Positions 22,787 to 35,560 are shown, counted from the stretch's first letter. The stretch: 64,000 nt of DNA from Anisakis pegreffii (GCA_035041965.1 JAPYMA010000256.1:168167-232166); one strand, 5' to 3'. A program made the numbers and translations. The notes: generated by a model not told the origin, from the sequence alone.

Positions 22787-25700
22787 ATGAAAGCCGAAAA
22801 TGATTTCTCGGAACGTTCGGCATTACGTCAATTCGAGATAATCGTCGAGAAACGAAGTGTTTTCGTGAATGCGCATTACCTTGCCGAAATATCGCCATAC
22901 TTCGAATATCTCTGTTTCGGCAACTTCAGGTAGTGAACATTTTATGTTTTGTTTCTGCCACGAATATCGATCGCCGATTGATCTTCGAGAGGCGACAACC
23001 AATTCGAATTCATTCTTAACGAAGCATCGCAACAGCATTCGCATTGCAGAGTCATTCATATGAAAACCGGAATTCGAAGCGACTGTTGTGTTATTTAACT
23101 AATGCTTCATTGATGCGATGCAAATCAATATCCATTTGTTGATAACAAATACGGATTCTTCTTAATCAAATCATAATCAATGAACATTCTTTAACAATCA
23201 GTTTGTTGTGAATGTGTTTTAAAATTTCTTTGATTATTGTTTGTTATGGACGAAGCAGCAAAAGCTTGAACTTGAAAATGAAGTGATTTGCTTGTGATTT
23301 GAATGAAATGATCAAATTGAAATTCGAATAAACTTGCATAAGGCAAAAACTTTAGGGAGTGCATCGTGAAGCATATCGTATCCAAGCGAGTCAATAAGCA
23401 GAAAATACAAATTTCATTCTAAAATGTTCTAGCGTCTAAAATGTTTAGAACGTTCTCATATCCATTTCGGCAGTCGAAATTATTCAGTAAGCTGAAGAAT
23501 CTATGTAAATCAACTTTAATCTGCTATCGCATCATGCGGATAATTGAATACAGTAGTCAATTTTTGAGTGGTCATTGTGGAACTTGAACGGAATGTGCTT
23601 ACTTATAGACGCACGTTTCCCGATTTCCCTGAACGTGTTTATAATGACTTTCATTTGTGCACTTTCGCTGAAAATCTTATTGTTAAAATTTCAAATGATG
23701 CTGAGTTCTATGAGTATTGAGTCGAAGAGATGATAATATGCTAATGCTTATGTTTGGTCAACAATTTATTGACATCTCTTTGAAAGGATTGAGTTGGCCG
23801 TGTGCGATTCTCGTGAATAGCGTAATAGGAAGATGCATCAAAGTGAATCTGAAACTGATGCGTGATACTTTCAAATGTGCAAATAAACATTCGCATTTCA
23901 TATGAAGCACTTACAGTGCGGTTGCAATCATAAGCTGAGTGCAACGGAATTTTATGAGTAACATTTCGGATAAGTGCTAACAATCTTGTAGAGAGGCACA
24001 AGAGGGACGAGCTGAATTGGAAGAGGAGTCGTATAGCGAATTTATTGAATTCTTGAATTTCGTTTGTCCAGACCGAGACTACCAGCTACAACGGGATGTT
24101 TCAGGTTGTATTTCTCTTCATCTTTATTCATTCGTTAGTTCCACACTATTTGCAGTTTTGCAATCTTCATCATAATTTCTCATTATTTCACATCCTGGAG
24201 CAATACTATTCTCATTATCAACGAAATACTTCACTAACCACTGTTGATAAATAATTTCTCAGAAAACTTAATATATGATTGATCTTCTCTCATTGCATTC
24301 AATTCAATTATCTATTTGAGAAATTAAAATCTCAGTTCAACATCATTTTGTGTCCATGTATATTACTTATTTTAAATCTTGAAAAATTCAAGTGATCATT
24401 ATCTGGCCTAGAGGATAGGTGGTAGTGATAGTACACTTGAAAACATCTCGAATCAAACTAGTCTTGAGTCATCCTCAAATGCAACAAAAATAGCATGCTC
24501 GTTTTCTGTGCACGGTTTACGAAATCTATAAGGTGAGGAAAGCTTTGCGAGTAAAATTCATTTCTTTTTACGTGGGTCTCCTGAACGAAATTTAAAAACC
24601 AAGACAACGACAGAGGTGCTCCATAAATGTTCCTTGGGTCTCATTGCTCGCTCATAAGCGTTGAAAGTAATCGCTAAAATGTTTTCAGAAACAAACTTCG
24701 CCATTTTGACGCACTTCGCACGTCTGATGCAAGTTCCGAGTTTACGACAACATCTCGAATCGTTCGTTGAGGGCGAATTCAGTTGTGATAATCATGAAAC
24801 AGATGACGTTTGTTTGATTGACATGATTGTTGAAGCAAGACTCGCTGCCTTCTCTGATTCATTAATGCAGATTATGTATCAGAAATTGGCCAAGTTCGAC
24901 ATTGAACGCATTAAAAAGGTTATTTTACCTCGGTCACATTCATCTTTCTCCAACTTTTCTCATTCTATACGATCTATACGATTTCCTTCAAGATCTTGAT
25001 AATATTCTTGAAATGACCACATTTTCCTTTCAGTTGCTCAATAAATTGCCCAACAACTACGGTGATGCCATATTAAATGAGGTACAACGCTTTGTAAGTT
25101 CATTTTTGTTCGCTTACAATTGCCGGAAATTATTTTATTTATTATAGCATTTACACATTTTCAATTAATGAATATTTTTCCAGGTGATTCAATGCTCTCT
25201 CAGTTTATATTTTCGCTGTATAAACGTATTCTTATTTGCCGTTTAAGTCAGCATTCAAGAAGACTTAATTATGTACTTTCATAATTCTTTAGCAGCATTC
25301 ATCTTCTTCACATAGTCATCACATTCGATAATAAGTATCCGAAGACGACTCTTTCAAATGTGTTTTGAATTTATTCGACAAATTCGAAAATGACAAAGTT
25401 CTCATGACGAATTCATTGATTGTATTATAGGCAATAGTCTATCCAGCGCAACAGCCCTATCGTTCAGCGTATCACTACAATAAATTCGATCAACGGGTTT
25501 TCTTTTGATTTTGATCGGCTCTCTTTTAGCTAATGTTTCTTTGTTAATCTTTTATAATTGATTATGAACTTACAGTCGCGTGAAACAGGAGTTTTGTGCA
25601 AAATGTATAGACATGTCGCTGTATTGCTTAATGAATCATCTTTTTTTTGTATCTTCTGCAATTCCAATTGACAGTGTTTTTAGAATTTACTCATTAACCG

Positions 25701-26498
25701 ATGATTTTTAACGTGAATCTTCTCTCATTTGATGGTTATTCCGTAATTTACCTATTTGTTTACTCAAAACTATCGATGAAAGATTTAGTCACTGTACACA
25801 CGGTTCGACGTATACGATAAATGCTAACTTAAGATGATTTAACGTTTCATTTGTTGAATTAAGCAATCTACTAATACTTGTATCATGAACTAACTGATGA
25901 TATTGATTACAAATGTTAACTGATCGATTTTATTTGTCAATTGTTCTGATTGGATTTGCGGAATTGACGTTGTTCCTTCTTTTTTGAAATTATCATTACC
26001 ATCTAATACGATCACTATCTGGCAGAAACTTCATTTTAGTAGAATTTATCTCGTTACTTTTTGGAGTTAATTGAACGACGTCCCAATGCAATGTAACATA
26101 GTTTTATGGCCTTATTACTTCCTTTGTACATCATTGCTTCACTTGTACATTGATTCGTTTTGTACATTATCAGCTCATCTGCACTGCTCTTCATCATTTC
26201 ATAATATATATACTATAATTGTAAATAACTTCTTATCATAATTGCTCATTCATTTCGTTGATTGATAAATATTTATAACGGTTTCAATTTATAGTTTCGA
26301 CAATTATCAGAAGTTTCCAAAAAATTATACTTACTGATTTGATGCAAACGAATGAAACGAGAACATTAGTCATTTTACTTTGCCATCGACAACCCAAACT
26401 ACTTCAATTTCTTTCAGGGTTCCCGTCCTCTTTATGACATACTCCGTCGATCAGGTGTTACAGTGTTTGATCGTATGGATAGACAACGAATTCATTGA
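22787..26498 (+). CDS. BTB/POZ domain protein of nematode type
   Basis: Exons 22787-22929, 23992-24104, 24689-24918, 25034-25093 and 26418-26498; phases agree, giving about 208 residues. The first exons form a BTB fold: FEIIVEKRSVFVNAHYLAEI, SPYFEYLCFGNF|REAQEGRAEL, YSEFIEFLNFVCP, and a C-terminal helical part (FAILTHFARLMQVPSLRQH). This is the style of the many C. elegans BTB and MATH-BTB proteins, which often act as Cullin-3 substrate adaptors. No MATH, Kelch or ankyrin repeat is visible. The start is 29 bases after TTTGTTTCAG, but the frame is open upstream, so it could be an internal Met. After the exon ending 25093 an alternative acceptor at 25184 gives a short tail with a stop at 25246. 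The 26418 exon (LYDILRRSGVTVFDRMD) is more protein-like. Confidence 0.78.
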
Positions 26499-26682
26499 TT
26501 AATTATTACCTGCCTATAACTGCCTCTAAGTGATATCACTAATTACAAGAAGTACTGCACTCCATCAACTGTGCTAAGTGATGCTTTTATTCAGTCGAAT
26601 TGAGCGGAATCGTATGAAGGTATACAATGAATTGCACGGAATGAAATAAAATGTTGAGAAGCAAGAAATGATTTTCGAAATT

Positions 26683-28719
26683 CTATATTGCTCTTAAGTA
26701 TTTAGCAGGCACCCATCCAGCCTCACCGGTGTTGTCCTTCTCACATTTCCACCAAATGATCCTTTTCTCAAGCACCTGAAATATTTTGAAAACCATCACT
26801 GAAATTGGTTCAATTTATAAACGAAAATGTGAATTTGTGTGCGAACGATTCGGAATACTGTTTTATACTCTTTAGAGTTGTAAGTTGAGAACGCGGGCAT
26901 AATATGGTAATAGGCTGAATGATGTTTGTAACCATTTACCTTCAATATTTCACCTTTGTAAACGTCTAATTCCTGAACGTCAGTTTTGCGCCAATCCTTT
27001 AAAACACGTGCCAATGTTAATTCGACTGGGGTGCTCAAGTTTGAGAATGCTTTCGTATAATCGACGTTCTGAAGTGGATCCACATCCTCTATCCAGTCAG
27101 CTAGTGACGAGTCCTTTCGCAATTGAATAGATGATCTACAAAATTGTTTACTTATTTATTATTTAAGGTTGTAAATTTAGAGAATATGTTTCTCAATGAT
27201 TTGATATCACCTTATTATTGGACGGAAATACATTGGAGAGGCAGCAATCTGCAGGATTTACATGAAAAGTCCATAAAGGTCTGTGTGCACCATATGATAC
27301 ATAACATTGGTTTAAATGAATTGTTAAACTGAACTCGGACAGTGTATACCTGTTCGGAATATCCCATTCATTTTGTGCATTATTGAATTTGTCGTTTAGA
27401 TTCATCGCATAATCTTAAATAATGTAAACCTTTTATTTCGCTAACTGCATTTATATCGTTTGAATATTCATCAGATATATATATTCGCAACTAATTATGC
27501 TAACTGATGTAACTGTATGTACTTTTCTGTTCTTCATCAAAACATCAATAAAAGAAACAGCTGAATGCGTAACATGAAAATTAATATTCCAGCCGTGCTT
27601 TTATTAGTTCCTAATAGGCTCTATATTTTTTATTAAATCACTAATCTCAACATCAACTTAATGATAACCTTCTACTAACTTACAATCCCTCGAGTTTTCC
27701 TAAAACAGAGGCATTCGAGGAGATCTTTAACGAAAATTCGAAATTGATATTCGTAACTTGTGTCATAAATGTGAGTTCGATGAATACGTTAACAACTAAA
27801 CTGCTTGAGCATATTCGATGCTGAACGAAATTGGCTGATATTTTCACTCAACTCAAATGCGAATATCATTTCATTTGAATGGGAACAAAGAAGTTATTAA
27901 CTGAATTCAATGGTTCTGAGACACTCACTCAATCAATACCTGATGAAAGACGATGAAATGCCGTTTGGGGTGGTGACACGTAATTATTGTCATTTGTTGC
28001 GGTTGTTCGTGGTGAACCTGATGCTGCATTGCTGTTGTAATCTGTGACTGGAATTGGTACTATTACCTGCAATAATTTCAAATTGCTTTCGAATGAATTC
28101 ATTCATTGAAGTTGTCAGTCTATACTGAGTTTGCAACAGATTTGGTCTGCTCAAATTATTGAGTACTTCATTAAATTCTAACAACTGTTCAGTGCAGTGA
28201 AAGAAGCCGAACGAGTGCAGTTGACAATCTATCAAGTTATGCACAATAGTTTTTACTGTATGCTTTTTAGTTGCGTGCTATGAGTTGAGAGTCTGTGGTA
28301 TATTCAGGTTATTGTTACAAAAGGGGACGGTTATTTGCCATGAACTTAAACTGGCAGTTTGTTGTCAGCTGCTGATCTCTCAATCGTTTTCTGCAAGACA
28401 CGTTTCGAGGGTTAAAATGGCCTTGTCAGCCAGTTATATCCTGTTGAAATGAACCACATCTTTCATTTCTGAAAGGCGAGAATGAAGAATTTTATTTTGC
28501 AGTTAGACAACTACGAGTCGATTGAATGGGGATGATGAAAATGTGTTTATTGAGCAATCAAAGTAAGTGCCATACCGCTGGTGTGAAAACTTGACGGACG
28601 GAATTGAGTGGTTCATTGTCGTAGTCAGGTTCTGGTTCAGATATATATTCCTCTTCCTCGTAAGGTTTATCGCTGCTCATTTTGTCATTGTCAAACTCAT
28701 AATCTGGTGACGGCAACAT
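26683..28719 (-). CDS. SH3-domain protein
   Basis: Exons 28719-28576, 28066-27940, 27413-27350, 27135-26940 and 26775-26683, all in phase, giving 207 residues. The N-terminal 60 residues are acidic and Tyr/Pro-rich (PSPDYEFDND, EPEPDYDNEP). A Ser/Asn-rich linker follows, with an SH3 domain at about residues 145-205: ARVLKDW...ELDVYKGEILK|VLEKRIIWWKC...TGEAGWVPAKYL. The second Trp, the GW.P.KYL end and the ELDVYKGE loop are conserved; the usual ALYDY is replaced by ARVLKDW. The spacing most resembles EPS8-type SH3 domains, but no PTB domain is present, so I give no symbol. The ATG at 28719 is the first in frame; more N-terminal exons are possible. Tail-to-tail with the BTB gene (185 bp apart). 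Confidence 0.75.
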
Positions 28720-29030
28720 TCTCACTTTCTTTATCCTTAATTATCGCATACTCTTTATGTTTTGTTCATCTCAGTTTGCGAAGCAAATACTTTAAAATAT
28801 CTCAGATGTTCACTTTACATGTTCATCTCAATTCACTTCACATTACTTGTCATTGTTGAAGTGAATGTCTGCTAAACAGTAGTAAAATTTCATTCAATAA
28901 ACAGAATATCAAAGCATTCGTTAATTATAATGCAAATAAATTAATATCAGTCAAAAATCTCAAAACAGATGAATTTTTAAAATTACTCGACTTGATCCAT
29001 GTTCTTTTTTTTTCGTATTTTCGTGCAATC
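28720..29030. other. Region upstream of the SH3 gene
   Basis: Presumed promoter of the minus-strand SH3 gene. No exon supported. Confidence 0.4.
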
Positions 29031-29277
29031 AGTTATGATCGTGGTTCACCACTTTATTGGTGGCTCTGCAAAGAAATAAACATGCAAAGAAAGATGTTGC
29101 AAGAGAAGGCGATGCGCTTTACTGATATTCAAAAAGTGGCTGAATTCAAAAATCGGTCACGACCTCTGTTTGTTGAATCTCAATCCATCATATCGTTGCA
29201 AACGCAGCTGAATTACTTCAGAATCGCCGTTTCAAAACAAAGTGTGGAACGAAAAATGACGCAGACAAAAATTCGTT
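29031..29277 (+). CDS. Orphan coding-like exon
   Basis: After an acceptor (CGTGCAATCAG) an 82-codon frame of natural composition appears: YDRGSPLYWWLCKEINMQRK, MLQEKAMRFTDIQKVAEF, then a Lys/Gln-rich part. No partner exon was found on either side within 1.5 kb, and no family is recognised. It could be an exon of an unfinished gene model or a relic. Confidence 0.3.
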
Positions 29278-30696
29278 GTTTGTTTGTGATATATGAATTG
29301 CACTTTTCGCATTTTCAATCACTCACTCCACTGATTTTGTCAAATCGACATTTCAGCAATCACTAGAACGCTTCCTTGTTCATAGATTCCCTTCTCCTCT
29401 ATTGACTTACATTCATATATCTATTTTTCGAAAGGTTCTTTTTTTTATTGTTCAACACAATCGTAATGTGGTCACGATTCATTTATTCGAACGAAACTGA
29501 AATATGGTTGATGCGAGGAATTTAATAAGAAGAAAATAAGTCTAATTTTGAAGTTTAAAATCAGAAATTTAAAAAAATTAGTAATTCGATTTCCTTTCAA
29601 AAGCTTTAAGGATGAATCGAAGAAGGCAACAAATTCATCGACAGAGCTGAAAAGCGAACGAAACTGTTTGATGATTGACTAATATGCCGTGCGCTTTTGT
29701 TGACATGTTGTGCCAATATTATCACTAAAATATTTATCAAACGACCTATAATAGTTTTATCAGTTTAACATTGCAATGGGTTCGATTTTCTGAAATTATG
29801 AAGTTTGTATTGCTTTTTTTGACTTTATATCAGATACCGTTGATGTCAGCAAAGTATTAAAACAATTTTTTTGATGATGTTCAATGGGCGTTGCTCTAAA
29901 GGCACAAACACCACTATTTTACCTTATTTCTTCAGTAACATGAACAATTATAAGGATTTCGTCGATCAACTGAAATCTTTACGCATATATGTACTAAAGA
30001 GTTCCAATTTGATTTACGCATGAAAAATCTCAAACACAGTGAAATGTGGCTTTAATTATTGTTAGTGATAGAAGCAATCTTAGAACGGTCTGAAATATAT
30101 GCATTATGCAAAGAACCGAAATTAATTAAAATTCTAATAGTTGAACAAATTTCTTGACAATTTCTTGAGCAATAATTCTATCTTACCTTTTGAAGGAAAA
30201 AAAAAGCTGCAGTAGTTTATCGCAAGCTTAATGGTTCTTTGATGTTTACTAATCCGTTAGCGTTAGGACGCAATGTCATTAGAGTTTGAAAAAATAATCG
30301 CATCAATATAACAGTAAGCAATACGAACAATACAGCAATATTCACATGTGATAATTTCATATTCTTTCATCCTTCATTTCATATTATGATAGATCAAGAA
30401 AAGCATAATCATCAAGTAATTTTCTGCGAAACAGTAGAGTGAGAACGTATGTTCTACCATCAAAAGATCAAGTTTTCCAAACTGTATTCCTGAAATCCAA
30501 TAGTTGAGAACATCATTCCTGCACTTGCATACTGCAAGATTAGATAACTAGAATGAAACGACAGTAATTTATCGTTCCAAAAGAGCGCAGCTGAAAAGGG
30601 TCTTGAAACATCTTTATTATATGCTGGATTCATGTGCGAAAGCATTATCAGTGGATGATTTCATTTATAAATGGGATCACTGGACACGTTTGTTAA
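29278..30696. other. AT-rich intergenic region
   Basis: No supported exon on either strand. The minus frame 30460-30645 has no splice context. Confidence 0.45.
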
Positions 30697-32518
30697 TTAT
30701 CCAAAAACTTGTCGCATTCCATTGTAACGATTCAACAGTTGCAACGTTCGAATTGATTCCAACAGTGCGTTAACATCGGCGATGTTTCGTCCTTCGGTAT
30801 TCTCTGATTTTCGATAACGATTCTGAAAGTGACGAATGAATTCGATTGAATGTACATTCTGTGTACTTACGGCAGCGGACGATGATCGAGACGAATCTTC
30901 CCTAAGCGATTAATTCAAGGAAATATTCTCGAATAATTATCCTCATCAATAGCATAGTCAGTGTGCTCGATGGAAATGGAAATTGCTGAACTGAGGATGA
31001 TTAGTCATTAAATTTCGTTATTGTAACCAAGATGTCAACTCGAACGATTGTTCTTGTCAAGTTATTTACAAGTGGTTCACCGTTGTTGAATACGTTTTCC
31101 GAACGGAACAATGAACAATTTTGCAACGGACTTTAGTTCAGATGCAATTGTTTATTGTAAATTCATACTGAAACTGATGATCAGATCGTTTTGATTGTGA
31201 GTTCACGTCTGCATTTTTGGTCACAACAGCAGTAACTGAATTCCATTAAGCAGCAATAAGACTGTGACTCATTCATTTTGATCAAAAACGAATGATGTTA
31301 GCCAAGTCAAAGAAGTTTATAACTGACTATCAAAGAACCAACTTGATCTGTTTGACAGTTTATCGGAGAATAAATTGTAACTGAATTCACAAATGGAACA
31401 TACTTGATGTTGCGAGTTGTTCCGTGAACCGAATCCAAATGATTGCATTACCATATTAACACCATGACGCAAACGATTCGCTTCATCTGTTTGATAGTTT
31501 ATCGGAGTGGTGGAACAAATCTGGAGGGTAATTCCAGTTGAATATTCATTTGAATTGTTCCGCTGATAGGGAAAAGTTTTACCGGAAACCGAAAACTATG
31601 CATATATCATTATTGGTGGATGGTTTGAGCCGGGCAGTTTGACAGCCGTATTGCTATGACGGGTCGGGTAACCATTCGAACTGCGGTTTTTCATAAATAT
31701 AATGTCAGCAGTACTGCTTCATTTTATGAAAGAAATCTACAGCGTAAAAGTAACTCAATGAAAATATATGTGAGGATTCATAATTTATCTGCAGATAATC
31801 ACCGATTTAGAACCGTGTTGAGGGCTTACACTAGGAAAAATTGAGTCGGCTAGAATGAATTAGCTCCTTTTCCACTGATTACAGTGGGAAGCACTGCTTC
31901 ACTTTATGAACAAGTTATTAGATTAAACTGTATTTGTGAACCGAGTTTCCATCAATTCCTAGAAAAAATGCTTATGTACGTTTGATCTGGAATCGTGAAT
32001 GTTTTCTGGTTGTTTGTGAACGTAAGGAGTAGTGATGATACATTATAATCATAGATTGAATGTTACATATAATCAAGCCATTAATAGCAATAACCAAACT
32101 TGGCTAATAGCAATGTTAAGTATACGATTGCGAGAAATTAAATGGAAAAAATCGTTGTTTTTGAGAAAATATTTGAATTTATATTTGAAAATATTTCCAT
32201 TCATTATTCATAATAGGTAGAATTTTTCGTAGGTAGTCAAGAAGGTAAACGGATAAAAAATGGTCCTTAATTTCGCTGAGACAACACAAAAATTCAACAA
32301 ACAATTCCGTTAACATCGCAGAGCCAATCAGCAATGCGGATCGAAATAGATATGGATGATTTGAATAGCAGCTAATGAATTTTTGCTTGGAGTGACCAAA
32401 AGATGCTAAACGCTTTGGATGAATGTTTAAGGATGTAATGTGAATTAATTTCATAACAAACCTGGATGGTTGCAACTAAAATAGTAGCAATTATCGAAAG
32501 TGTTAATTTTGAGTTCAT
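30697..32518 (-). CDS. Secreted peptide precursor with amidation-type motifs (putative neuropeptide-like)
   Basis: Five exons, 32518-32462, 31562-31404, 31130-31081, 30901-30871 and 30822-30697, join without phase conflict to 140 residues. Exon 1 is exactly a signal peptide (MNSKLTLSIIATILVATIQ), and its ATG lies five bases after TTTCTTTCAG, as for a trans-spliced mRNA. No membrane segment follows. Exon 3 carries KLFIVPFGKR, a Gly-Lys-Arg amidation/cleavage site. The last exon begins after a basic RYRK and ends in GMRQVFG and the stop, which would yield a C-terminally amidated peptide of 35 residues. That layout recalls NPY/NPF-type peptides, but the family's RxRF/RxRY end is replaced by RQVF, so the assignment is only a resemblance. 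There is one Cys, so it is not insulin-like. The CTAAAG acceptor before 31130 is weak. The gene is isolated, 2 kb from the SH3 gene and 10 kb from the polymerase. Confidence 0.55.
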
Positions 32519-32924
32519 TATCCCTGAAAGAAAAAAGATGTTAACAGATTGAGTGTTCAAAATAAAATGAACAAAACTTATGCAAAGCGACTGCATAAAG
32601 ACGTACGTAATATGCTCAGGATTTTCATTTTCACAGCAATGAGAGATGTTACAATGCAATTCACAGGAGAATGCTCAAAAACTGCGTTAATACGAATGAT
32701 CAAAGTGGTCTTGTCTAATGTGAGATTGTTTATCCATTCGAGTGATAAATGAAAAGACCAATTTTCTCACGCCTTCAAGTTTAAAACCTCATTTTATTAG
32801 TTTCAAACAACTTCAAACAATCTTGAAGCAAAATGTATTTTGTGATGGCAGTATGAGATAGAATTTCGAGCAAAAACCTGGTAATATAGTGATTATCGAA
32901 AAGTATCGAAAAGTGCTTAAGATA
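32519..32924. other. Upstream region of the peptide-precursor gene
   Basis: AT-rich, presumed promoter. No other feature seen. Confidence 0.4.
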
Positions 32925-33235
32925 CTCTGAATGATCGTTGGACGAATGTTCAATCGATCGATCGAAATGTATTTTCGGGCTCCTTTCTAGTCCTTCTTTC
33001 TAGAAGTCATTGGGCAATATGGAAGAGTAGCATAAAACCGCTTTGCTTGCCAAATCAATAATCCAACTTAGAGTTTCATGAAGACAGATGATTCCCAACG
33101 CTATTATCGGTAGCTGCGCGGAAAGAAGAATGCCGAAGAAGGAAAAATGTGATATTAGTGATGTTGGTGATAACAGAGAGGCATAAAGTCGCAATGAGTT
33201 GGATTTGTTGATTAAATAAATAAATATAAGGTGAT
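32925..33235 (-). repeat. Interspersed repeat R1, near-complete inverted copy
   Basis: Reverse complement of the 13885-14195 repeat over about 300 bp, from the ATTTATTTATTTAATCAACA edge (33235 side) to CCAACGATCATTCAGAGTAT (32930 side). Confidence 0.8.
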
Positions 33236-35160
33236 GTTGCTCGGTAAACCATTGAGTGGGTGTATGAGAAATGACGACTCAGTCAACTAGCACGCACTGA
33301 GAGCTATCGTTGCCCCATATGTACTATTGTTGCCCTGAATCAAACATTTCTCCATACAGTTTGAAAGTTAAGATATTAATGAATTTCACTTTACTTACGA
33401 ATTTGCTTATGGAAATAAATCGATTTAGCTTATGCGCCTGATTTGGACAGTGAGGTAGTTTTGAAATCAGAGGAGTGCTCATTCAATGCGCTTTCGATAG
33501 ATTACACACAGGTTTAACATCAATCGTCTCTAATGCACATTTCATCCACTTCCATATATTGCTGTTCTAATAAACGGAAACATAAAACAAATTAATTGGA
33601 GAGTGATACTGTAGCATGATGTGGATCAAGATAAATGTATTATACGGAAGAGGTGACGAGCGAATGAATGAATGTAATTAAAAATAAATGAGTTTCTAAT
33701 GATTATTGAATCGCTCGAATATAATGCCTCACTTTTATTGTAACAAGATTTAGGTGTGAAAAATAATAAATAATGACGTGTGAGCATTAATATCTGCCAT
33801 TTATACAACGATGAGTTAAGCTGAGCCAAACAACTTTGTATATTCAGGTTTCTAGATAGGAATCATTGAAAAAATAGCACTCAGTACTGATATTTAAACA
33901 ACAACCGGCAGAAAACGAGAGATAACCTCATTACAGATTGAACTACAATCGTGCTTATTTTTTGAATCAATCATTTTTTGTGATAAGAAAGCTCGATCGA
34001 TGCATCTTTTCAATAATTAGGTTATGTGAAATTTTGATGGATTTTTTGAAATTTCATGAGAAAAGTTCTTAAAGTTCTATAGCGCAGTTCTTGAAAAAGA
34101 TTTCCAGAAATCATATTCAGCAAACATTTTTGACAATATTCACTGAAGTATCGCTAGTGAAGCAATTTTTTTGGACAAATTTCCAGGCGATTCTTTTGGA
34201 AATAACAATTTCGTTAGTGTGCATTTGTCTCTATTATGAGATTTTTTGGAGAAACTTTTGATGAAATAAAAATCCGTAGAGGTGTTAGGCGAGGAACACG
34301 ACCACTCGTTCGTTCAGTTCAGTGGCAGCGGTTCGAATTAATTAAGTTATTTTTCTCATAGGCATGCATCTGCGCCAATCCAGAATGAATTATGCACTTA
34401 AATAATGAACACCTGTTCACGTCAAACCATACGACATTATTTCGTTCATTTACAGTTTTGTTCTGAATCAAATCGAAATGCATTACGCATGTCTGATAAT
34501 CAATGCGATGCATAGTTTAACGACAAAACTCTATAAAGATAGATGATTATGTATCCTTATAAAGCGTCATCAATCTCACAGATGTTTTATTCGAAAATGC
34601 TTAAAGTTGTTTTGGTGGAAATATTCATAGCCTCTGATTTATTTCACTTTTATCACTCACAAACATAGCAATAAATGATAATTGACGACAGACTGCGGTC
34701 ATAATAAAAGAGTTCTTAATATGATATCGCGTGTAAATTTTTGCATTGTTTTTGTCATTACCAAGAGATACTTTTGTTTGAATCGTAACGAGTGAGTAAT
34801 TTTTAGAAAAATAGCTGTAGTGAGCGATTTGAACAAATCTGAAGCATTCACGACAAAGTGATCTACCGAGGTTCATTTTATAAAAAATTTTCATTCATGA
34901 AAATTTTTGTTGCAACTTCCTTTCCCGAAAAGATCTTTCGAAAGATGGCGATCGTGAACAATAGCCTCACCAAGTTTCGATTAACTCGATCTCAGTCACA
35001 ATAAAACACTTCTTAGCACCCTTAGAATCGAAAGTAATTTTCGTCCAATGACAACAGCAAGAAATTCAGCTCGAGAGCAACTGTGAAGTAAACAGTTGTA
35101 AACAACTGTGAAGTAAACAGCATACTAGAATAATTCATAATTCATAAATTATTACTTTTC
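33236..35160. other. Gene-poor AT-rich region
   Basis: No supported exon. A short direct duplication, CAACTGTGAAGTAAACAG, occurs at about 35079-35096 and 35103-35120. Otherwise I see nothing. Confidence 0.45.
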
Positions 35161-35194
35161 GTTACCATTTCAAAACACCTTCAGCATTATTTTT

Positions 35195-35560
35195 GCATAA
35201 ATATGTATGTAACAAGTTACATTGTTACTTGCACATCGAGCGGTTGTTTTGTTAATCGCGGTTAGCGATCGGCGGAATGCTTATTTTGTAGACTTATGAA
35301 TATTTATTGGATTGATATTTGGCTACGTTTAATTGTGCAAAGTATTCACGGCAACTAATTAAATACTCGGTTGTACTCACTTGGCCTGCTCGCCTAGCCA
35401 GCGGGGTGGCTACAATCAAGGCTAAAACAGTGCGAACGGAAACGCGAGCATTGTGGCCAGCAACGTTACAAACGTTTGATAGCCTGGCCAATCCAGGTAA
35501 TCCAGGTAATGTATGTAACAGAAATATTTATTAGCATATGTAACAATAATGAGACAGATG
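35195..35560. repeat. Possible miniature element, GC-rich core between GTAACA-rich ends
   Basis: TATGTATGTAACAAGTTACA at 35200 and AATGTATGTAACAG at about 35509 flank a core that is distinctly GC-rich (35375-35500). The two ends are direct rather than inverted, and the left one is itself palindromic (TGTAACAAGTTACA). A related ACATTGTTACTTG string occurs at 3430. Weak evidence. Confidence 0.3.

Noticed and set aside
25184..25246. Alternative last exon of the BTB gene
   Set aside because: In phase but short, hydrophobic and unlike coding sequence; the exon at 26418 is preferred.
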